Positions 1-4,213 of a stretch of 5,637 nucleotides of DNA are shown here, piece by piece. Made by a program: the position numbers and the translations under genes. Below the pieces are notes generated by a model. That model ran no database searches. It saw only the letters and a program-made list of their open reading frames with translations, and had not been told where the DNA came from. The number at the start of each line of letters is the position of its first letter. Within the stretch, counting starts at the first letter, position 1. The stretch is from an uncultured Bifidobacterium sp. (GTDB taxonomy: Bacteria; Actinomycetota; Actinomycetes; Actinomycetales; Bifidobacteriaceae), in the NCBI GenBank assembly GCA_937876495.1, contig CALEGL010000205.1:1-5637 (forward strand). Direction: 5' to 3'.

Positions 1-80
1 GCTGTTGGTGGTGATGGCGCCGGGGCCAACCGTGACACAGACCTCCCTATTCGTCGGCAGGGTCAGATGTGTATAAGAGC
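1..80. other. Sequencing adapter read-through (Nextera/Tn5 type), not genomic
   Basis: Positions 51-79 match the Illumina Nextera read-1 transposase adapter, as I remember it, at 28 of 29 bases; the only difference is G for C at 61. This stretch includes most of the Tn5 mosaic end (63-79). The eight bases just before it, CTCCCTAT (43-50), differ by one base from the Nextera i5 index CTCTCTAT. Positions 22-42 still resemble the P5 flow-cell sequence weakly (about 14 of 21). Agreement falls steadily away from the genome, as expected when a read runs through a short insert into adapter and quality drops. The exact junction with real DNA is uncertain, about 80-86. Nothing in this stretch should be annotated biologically. 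Confidence 0.9.
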
Positions 81-416
81 CGGGCAGACCGCCCAGCTGG
101 CCCAGAACTCCCCGACGAACAGCGTGGAGAGAATCGCCATCACCGCCAGAACGTCCACGCCGGCATGACCATGACGCAGGTCGGCGATGATGCCGCGGAC
201 CATATCCACGACGGTGACGGCCACGACCACGACCACGCACCACTGCCCCAGCGTCGGAGCCGACGACAGCGACAACAGGGACACCGACGGGGACAGAACC
301 ATCCAGGGGCGAACGCCCTGCAGAAGCGCCGCTGGAATGGCGGAAAGAACGGTGGCCGGAAGCATGACGGGCATGCGCGCCATGTCGGACCGAATACGAG
401 AGATGATGCCAGGCAT
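81..416 (-). CDS. Heavy-metal translocating P-type ATPase (P1B), N-terminal fragment, 3' part lost at contig end
   Basis: About 112 N-terminal residues of a membrane pump that would export or import a transition-metal ion using ATP. The fragment is hydrophobic, with likely membrane segments near residues 17-34, 58-73 and 88-107. The block DMVRGIIADLRHGHAGVDVL (71-90), running into AVMAILSTLFVGEFWAS (91-107), resembles the conserved start of the P1B ATPase membrane domain in actinobacteria, where related proteins have a similar D-L-R-x-G-H-x-G-x-D-x-L-A-V-x-A-I stretch ending in a G-E-[FY]-W motif. No CxxC metal-binding domain precedes it. The CPx motif, DKTGT phosphorylation site and ATP-binding domain would lie beyond the end, so metal specificity cannot be judged. 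The ATG at 414-416 was chosen because AAGGAG lies four bases upstream; the frame stays open to an ATG at 533, but that extension lacks a ribosome site and resembles nothing I know. The gene is divergent from pdxS. The last few codons (residues 111-112) are uncertain because the adapter starts there. Confidence 0.75.
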
Positions 417-420
417 CTTT

Positions 421-426
421 CTCCTT
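421..426 (-). promoter_or_regulatory. Ribosome binding site of the P-type ATPase fragment
   Basis: The minus strand reads AAGGAG four bases before the ATG at 414-416. It is the only good Shine-Dalgarno sequence near the candidate starts, and it favours this start over the in-frame ATG at 533. Confidence 0.65.
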
Positions 427-527
427 ACGCTGAATACCGTCCGGACGTCGTCGCCCGGCTGTGCACACGCCTTGTTGACCCATCGACGGCGTTCAGGGAA
501 CGTGCGGCGATACACGGCGTAGGGAAA

Positions 528-551
528 AGTCATCTTCAGTTATGAGTCATC
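528..551. repeat. Direct repeat AGTCATC, 17-base period
   Basis: AGTCATC occurs at 528-534 and again at 545-551. Each copy is followed by CAGT or an overlapping AGT, so the units read AGTCATCTTCAGT and AGTCATCAGT. The repeat sits in the AT-rich centre of the divergent region, a plausible place for an operator. No regulator can be assigned. Confidence 0.4.
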
Positions 552-573
552 AGTCGACGGCGATGGCCACGGA

Positions 574-604
574 ATCATGGTCGCGCAGCGTCGAACGCCA
601 TGAT
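574..604. repeat. Inverted repeat ATCATGG / CCATGAT
   Basis: These are perfect seven-base arms at 574-580 and 598-604 with 17 bases between them, a centre-to-centre distance of 24. A third direct copy, ATCATGG, lies at 796-802, where its last bases overlap the start of the pdxS ribosome site. There is no T-tract, so a terminator is unlikely. An operator is possible but unproven. Confidence 0.4.
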
Positions 605-666
605 ACCAGCAGTCCCGACGTTTCACCGCACGTCCGGCTGACGGCAACGGCCGGGCTGGCGGCACG

Positions 667-708
667 GGAATGGGGCCGGATTGGATGGGTGGACGGAATC
701 GGGATTGG
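667..708. repeat. Imperfect direct repeat upstream of pdxS
   Basis: GGAATGGGGCCGGATTGG (667-684) is followed by GGAATCGGGATTGG (695-708); the second copy is shorter by four bases in the middle. The GGATTGG cores are 24 bases apart. MocR-family regulators, including PdxR proteins, are known to bind direct repeats near pdxST promoters, so this is a candidate operator for the regulator encoded at 2585-4213. The link is inference. Confidence 0.3.
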
Positions 709-801
709 CTCTGTCGCCCCACGCGCGGCCACCCTACGCTGTGCGACGACGGGATGGCGCAGCCATGCCCGGACAGAACCGTCTGATGACGGATGATCAT
801 G

Positions 802-809
802 GGAAGGAG
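802..809 (+). promoter_or_regulatory. Ribosome binding site of pdxS
   Basis: GGAAGGAG lies six bases before the ATG at 816. It is a near-ideal Shine-Dalgarno sequence. It fixes the start at 816 rather than at the in-frame ATGs upstream (681 and later), which would add a sequence foreign to the family. Confidence 0.85.
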
Positions 810-815
810 CGTCGC

Positions 816-1772
816 ATGACGCAGAACGACACAACGGGGACACCGACGAATCCGCGCGGAGGGGACGCGGCGGAAACGGAATCGGAGGAAACCGCCGGAA
901 CCGGCGACCGCACCGAACTCAACCGCAATCTGGCGCAGATGCTCAAGGGCGGCGTCATCATGGACGTGACCACCCCCGAACAGGCCCGCGTCGCCGAGGA
1001 CGCCGGCGCCTGCGCGGTGATGGCGCTCGAGCGCATCCCGGCCGATATCCGCGCGGCCGGCGGGGTCTCCCGCATGAGCGACCCCGCGATGATCCGCGGC
1101 ATCCAGAAGGCCGTGTCCATCCCCGTCATGGCCAAGGTGCGCATCGGACACATCGCCGAGGCGCGCATCCTGCAGGCCATCGACATCGACTACATCGACG
1201 AGTCCGAGGTGCTCAGCCCCGCCGACGACGTCCACCACATCGACAAGACGCGCTTCGCCGTGCCCTTCGTCTGCGGGGCGAAGGACCTCGGCGAGGCCCT
1301 GCGCCGCATCGCCGAGGGCGCCGCGATGATCCGCACCAAGGGCGAGCCCGGCACCGGGGACGTCATCCAGGCCGTCCGTCACATGCGCACGATGGACAAG
1401 CAGATCCGCCAGCTCGCGGCCCTGCGCGACGACGAGGTGTTCGAGGCCGCCAAGGAGCTCGCCGTCCCTCTTGACCTCGCTCGCTACGTCCACGACAACG
1501 GCCGGCTTCCCGTGGTCAACTTCGCCGCCGGCGGCATCGCCACCCCCGCCGACGCGGCCCTCATGATGGAGCTGGGCGCCGAGGGCGTGTTCGTCGGCTC
1601 CGGCATCTTCAAGTCCGGCGATCCGGCGAAACGCGCGGCCGCCATCGTCCAGGCCACCGCCGACTGGCGCGACGCCGACAGGCTGGCGAAGCTGTCGGAG
1701 AATCTCGGCGAGGCCATGGTCGGCATCAACGAGGACGAGATCACCACCCTCATGGCAGCAAGGGGCGAGTGA
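816..1772 (+). CDS. pdxS: Pyridoxal 5'-phosphate synthase lyase subunit PdxS
   Basis: PdxS is the synthase subunit of the DXP-independent vitamin B6 pathway. It condenses ribose 5-phosphate (or ribulose 5-phosphate), glyceraldehyde 3-phosphate and ammonia into PLP, in a cytoplasmic 12 PdxS:12 PdxT complex. The protein is 318 residues, a (beta/alpha)8 barrel. Counterparts of the Bacillus subtilis active-site residues are present at a constant offset of 26: Asp50 (IMDV), Lys107 (IPVMAK, first Schiff-base lysine) and Lys175 (RTKGEPGTG, second lysine). Further signatures are [18 protein letters not shown] (70-87), DYIDESEVL (125-133), [20 protein letters not shown] (232-251) and the phosphate loop GSGIFK (261-266). 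The first 30 or so residues are an acidic, Thr/Gly-rich extension not found in B. subtilis. The strong ribosome site at 802-809 supports this start. The stop codon overlaps the pdxT start by one base, so the two are translationally coupled. All key residues are intact. Confidence 0.97.
   Translation: MTQNDTTGTPTNPRGGDAAETESEETAGTGDRTELNRNLAQMLKGGVIMDVTTPEQARVAEDAGACAVMALERIPADIRAAGGVSRMSDPAMIRGIQKAVSIPVMAKVRIGHIAEARILQAIDIDYIDESEVLSPADDVHHIDKTRFAVPFVCGAKDLGEALRRIAEGAAMIRTKGEPGTGDVIQAVRHMRTMDKQIRQLAALRDDEVFEAAKELAVPLDLARYVHDNGRLPVVNFAAGGIATPADAALMMELGAEGVFVGSGIFKSGDPAKRAAAIVQATADWRDADRLAKLSENLGEAMVGINEDEITTLMAARGE
1760..1765 (+). promoter_or_regulatory. Ribosome binding site of pdxT, inside the pdxS end
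   Basis: AAGGGG in the last codons of pdxS lies six bases before the ATG at 1772. The same site is only three bases from the in-frame GTG at 1769, so the ATG is the better start. Confidence 0.55.
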
Positions 1773-2383
1773 TGGTCGTCGCCGCCGATTACATCACCCG
1801 CGAGCGCTCCGGGGACCAGAGCCGCGATGTGACGGGAATCCTCGCCGTCCAGGGCGCCTTCGCCGAGCATGCGGCGATGCTGGACAGGCTGCGCGCCCCC
1901 TGGCGACTGCTGCGATCCTCCGAGGACTGGGACGACTCCATCACCCGCGTCATCCTGCCGGGAGGCGAAAGCACCACGCAGGGCAGGCTGCTGCGATCCA
2001 GCGGCCTGTTCGACCCCATCGCGGCCCATATCGCCGCCGGGCATCCGGTACTTGGCACCTGCGCGGGCATGATCCTGCTCGCCCGACGCCTCGAGAACGA
2101 CGGGAGCGTCTGGTTCGGGGCCCTCGACGCCACGGTGCGCCGCAACGCCTACGGCCGCCAGCTCGGCAGCTTCCGGACGACAGGGGCCTTCGGCGACCTC
2201 GACGACGTGCCGCTGGTGTTCATCCGCGGCCCGGTGGTGACCGACGTGGGCCCCGAGGCCACGGTCGAGACCGTCGTCGACGGACGCCCCGTGGCGCTGC
2301 GCCAGAACAGGATCATCGCCACCGCCTTCCACCCCGAACTCACCGACGACACCCGGATCCACGAGCTGTTCCTTTCGCTGTAG
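1772..2383 (+). CDS. pdxT: Pyridoxal 5'-phosphate synthase glutaminase subunit PdxT
   Basis: PdxT is the class I glutamine amidotransferase partner of PdxS: it hydrolyses glutamine and channels the ammonia to the PdxS active site. The protein is 203 residues from the ATG at 1772. The core fold begins at GILAVQGAFAEH (22-33). It carries the LPGGESTT loop (62-69), which contributes to the oxyanion hole and substrate site, the nucleophile Cys97 in GTCAGM (95-100), and His187 and Glu189 in AFHPEL (185-190), completing the Cys-His-Glu triad. FIRGP (150-154) is also typical of the family. About 20 residues precede the usual N-terminus; a GTG at 1829 would give a family-length protein but has a weaker ribosome site. 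The TGATG overlap with pdxS indicates one transcript and coupled translation. A GTG start at 1769, one codon earlier, cannot be excluded. Confidence 0.95.
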   Translation: MVVAADYITRERSGDQSRDVTGILAVQGAFAEHAAMLDRLRAPWRLLRSSEDWDDSITRVILPGGESTTQGRLLRSSGLFDPIAAHIAAGHPVLGTCAGMILLARRLENDGSVWFGALDATVRRNAYGRQLGSFRTTGAFGDLDDVPLVFIRGPVVTDVGPEATVETVVDGRPVALRQNRIIATAFHPELTDDTRIHELFLSL

Positions 2384-2442
2384 CGGCCATGTGACGGAAC
2401 GCGTCGCCCCGAAGCGATGGGGAGGATGACTCGAGCCAGGAA

Positions 2443-2482
2443 CGCGCTCCACGGCCATGAGGCCATGACGTCGCGGAGCGCG
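2443..2482. repeat. Inverted repeat enclosing a tandem direct repeat, candidate operator
   Basis: CGCGCTCC (2443-2450) and GGAGCGCG (2475-2482) are perfect eight-base inverted arms. Between them is the tandem direct repeat GGCCATGA, GGCCATGA (2453-2460, 2461-2468). Part of it, GAGGCCAT (2459-2466), returns inverted as ATGGCCTC at 2513-2520 over the possible -10 box, and GGCCATG also begins at 2385 just after the pdxT stop. There is no T-tract after the arms, which argues against an intrinsic terminator. The position, about 100 bases before the regulator start, suits an autoregulatory operator. That role is inference. Confidence 0.5.
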
Positions 2483-2508
2483 ACCGCACGGGGGCATCCC
2501 GACGCCGT

Positions 2509-2514
2509 TAGGAT
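2509..2514 (+). promoter_or_regulatory. Possible -10 promoter element of the MocR-family gene
   Basis: TAGGAT at 2509-2514 fits the actinobacterial TANNNT pattern and would place a transcript start near 2521, about 64 bases before the gene. The region one would expect to hold a -35 box (about 2486-2491) does not resemble TTGACA, so the call rests on the -10 alone. An inverted copy of the GGCCAT motif overlaps it. Confidence 0.3.
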
Positions 2515-2575
2515 GGCCTCAGCGTGCGATGCCCACGACGGGACGTGCTGATGATGGTCGAACGGAGACGAAGGC

Positions 2576-2580
2576 GGAGG
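2576..2580 (+). promoter_or_regulatory. Ribosome binding site of the MocR-family gene
   Basis: GGAGG lies four bases before the ATG at 2585 and supports that start. The encoded N-terminus, with a short lead into the winged helix, is the usual one for MocR proteins. Confidence 0.7.
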
Positions 2581-2584
2581 ACCC

Positions 2585-4213
2585 ATGGGACTGATCCTGA
2601 ACAGGGAGGACGGCACCCCCCTGTATCTGCAGATCGTCCGCGAACTCAGGGTCATGATTCTCGGCGGCAGCCTCGCCGCCGGCTACCGGCTTCCCTCCGA
2701 GCGGGCGCTCGCCGCCGATCTCGGAGTCACCCGGTCCACCGTCGTGCAGGCCTATGAGCGTCTGAGAGGGGACGGTCTTATCGCCTCCGCCGTGGGACGA
2801 GGCACCTTCGTGTGCGATTGGATGCCCCAGACGACACAGGCCCCGAAACGTCCGGCGGCGGCCGCGTTCCGCGCCCTGGGGCGCAGCGGAATCGCCGCAT
2901 CCCGCAACGGGGACGTCGCCACATCGGTTGCGCAGGAAACCGCCACTCAGACGAATCCTTCGGCCCCGGAAGCCACGGCGCCGATGCCCCCGATGCACGT
3001 CGGTCCGGGCGCCGCACCTCCGCCGTGGCCCATCCTTTTCAGCGACTACTCGAACCGGTTCACCTTCCACGACATCGCCACGGCGAACCTCGCCCAGAAT
3101 CCCGACGGAGCCATCGACTTCGCCACCGGCTCGCCGAACCCCCACGACATCCCCGACGACCTGCTGCGCGAGGCGAGCGCCGCCGCCTTCGCCTCGCACG
3201 CCTTCGACGGCATGCCGGAATCCCCCATCGCCGGCTTCGACGAGCTGCGGGACCTGCTCGCCGAGCATATGGGCGAACGCGGAGTGCGCTGCCACCGGGA
3301 GAACATCATGGTGCTCTCCGGATCCGAACAGGGCATCGACCTGTGCGTGAGAACCTTCATCAACCCCGGGGACGTGATTCTCGTCGAGCAGTCCACGTTC
3401 TTCCCAGCCCTCCAGGCCTTCCGCTCGGCGCAGGCGCGGGTGGTGGGCGTCCCCATGGACGCCGACGGCATGCGCACGGATCTGCTCGATGGCTATTGCG
3501 CCCGATACCATCCCAAGCTCATCTACACGATCCCGACCTTCCAGAACCCCACCGGATCGACCCTCCCCCCGGCCAGACGCCGGGAGCTCGTCGAAGCGTC
3601 CATAAGACACGGCTGTCTGGTGGTGGAGGACGACCCCTACGGCGACCTGCGCTTCGAAGGCGACGGCCCCGTCCCCTTGGCGGGCATGGAGAACGCCGGG
3701 TACGTCATCTCACTGTCGACGTTCTCGAAAACCGTGGCTCCCGGGCTGCGCACCGGATGGATGGTGGCCGACCGCCATGTCATCCGACGTCTGACCGCCC
3801 TGCGGCGCATGATCGACCAGCATACGAGCAGCTCCTCGCAGCGCATCTGCATGGAGCTGCTGCGAAGCGGGGACGTAGCGCGCCACGTGGCACGACTGGT
3901 GACGATCTATCGCGGTCGCCGCGACCTCATGGTCGGCGCCCTGGAACGGCATGCGCCCCGCGGGATGCAATGGGGCATTCCGCGGGGCGGGTACTACATC
4001 TGGGCGACGCTGCCCGAAGGCGTGAGGGCCGGGACTCTCCTCGACGCGGCACGCGGTCGGGGCGTCACCTTCATGCCCGGCGAGGTCTTCGACGCGGACG
4101 GCTGCGATGACGGGCACGTCCGGCTCAACTTCGCCCGTCCGGATGCGGATGAGGTCGAGCCGGGAATCCGGGCCCTATGCCGGGCGATCACCACAGTCCG
4201 AAGGGATCGGTGA
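2585..4213 (+). CDS. MocR/GabR-family transcriptional regulator, probable PdxR
   Basis: This is a DNA-binding regulator with a PLP-dependent aminotransferase-like sensor domain, 542 residues. The GntR-type winged helix spans about 9-78: PLYLQIVRELR, then the recognition region LPSERALAADLGVTRSTVVQ (36-55) and the wing GLIASAVGRGTFV (64-76). A long Ala/Pro/Thr-rich linker follows (about 79-150). The fold-type I aminotransferase-like domain runs from about 175 to 538, with GSEQGIDL (246-253), PTFQNPTGS (317-325), VEDDPYGDL (347-355), the PLP lysine Lys382 in STFSK, Arg389 in GLRTGW and Arg513 in VRLNFA. Because the lysine and surrounding pocket residues are intact, it should bind PLP. It lies downstream of pdxST in the same direction, so regulation of pdxST as a PdxR is the simplest reading; other MocR regulators act on GABA, taurine or other amino-compound pathways, so the symbol is withheld. 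Its 3' end overlaps the convergent protease gene by 26 bases. Confidence 0.93.
   Translation: MGLILNREDGTPLYLQIVRELRVMILGGSLAAGYRLPSERALAADLGVTRSTVVQAYERLRGDGLIASAVGRGTFVCDWMPQTTQAPKRPAAAAFRALGRSGIAASRNGDVATSVAQETATQTNPSAPEATAPMPPMHVGPGAAPPPWPILFSDYSNRFTFHDIATANLAQNPDGAIDFATGSPNPHDIPDDLLREASAAAFASHAFDGMPESPIAGFDELRDLLAEHMGERGVRCHRENIMVLSGSEQGIDLCVRTFINPGDVILVEQSTFFPALQAFRSAQARVVGVPMDADGMRTDLLDGYCARYHPKLIYTIPTFQNPTGSTLPPARRRELVEASIRHGCLVVEDDPYGDLRFEGDGPVPLAGMENAGYVISLSTFSKTVAPGLRTGWMVADRHVIRRLTALRRMIDQHTSSSSQRICMELLRSGDVARHVARLVTIYRGRRDLMVGALERHAPRGMQWGIPRGGYYIWATLPEGVRAGTLLDAARGRGVTFMPGEVFDADGCDDGHVRLNFARPDADEVEPGIRALCRAITTVRRDR

Larger units (their letters stand above)
417..815. other. Divergent intergenic region between the P-type ATPase and pdxS
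   Basis: This 399-base stretch holds no convincing gene; the reading frames crossing it have no family resemblance and no ribosome sites. It must carry the promoters of both flanking genes. The most AT-rich patch is about 519-555 and includes a direct repeat of AGTCATC (528-534 and 545-551). Other repeats are the inverted pair ATCATGG/CCATGAT (574-580, 598-604), a further ATCATGG at 796-802, and a direct repeat of GGATTGG (678-684, 702-708). A possible -10 box for pdxS is TACGCT at 735-740, but its -35 partner is poor. I cannot place either transcription start with confidence. Confidence 0.6.
2384..2584. other. Intergenic region between pdxT and the MocR-family gene
   Basis: These 201 bases hold no supported gene. 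They contain a nested inverted and direct repeat (2443-2482), further GGCCAT copies at 2385-2390 and, inverted, at 2513-2518, and a possible -10 box at 2509-2514. The short CCCC/GGGG match at 2407-2422 is too weak, and lacks a T-tract, to call a terminator. Read-through from pdxT into the regulator is therefore possible alongside a separate promoter. Confidence 0.6.

Noticed and set aside
51..79. The Tn5-like end as a real transposon in the genome
   Set aside because: The mosaic end is directly joined to the read-1 adapter tail and an index-like octamer, which occur only in sequencing libraries.
475..480. TTGACC as a plus-strand -35 box
   Set aside because: Nothing resembling a -10 box lies 16-19 bases downstream.
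417..533. Extension of the ATPase to the in-frame ATG at 533
   Set aside because: No ribosome site precedes it, the extra residues are unlike the family, and AAGGAG sits correctly before the ATG at 416. It is not excluded with certainty.
540..1493. Long minus-strand open frame antisense to pdxS
   Set aside because: Its translation is Gly/His/Asp/Val-rich with no family resemblance, a usual by-product of GC-rich codons on the other strand; pdxS is certain on the plus strand.
2407..2422. CCCC/GGGG hairpin after pdxT as a terminator
   Set aside because: Only four pairs can form cleanly and no T-tract follows.
1484..3610. Two long minus-strand open frames opposite pdxT and the MocR gene (1484-2497 and 2519-3610)
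   Set aside because: Both mirror the real genes in a high-GC genome and show low-complexity composition with no motifs or ribosome sites.
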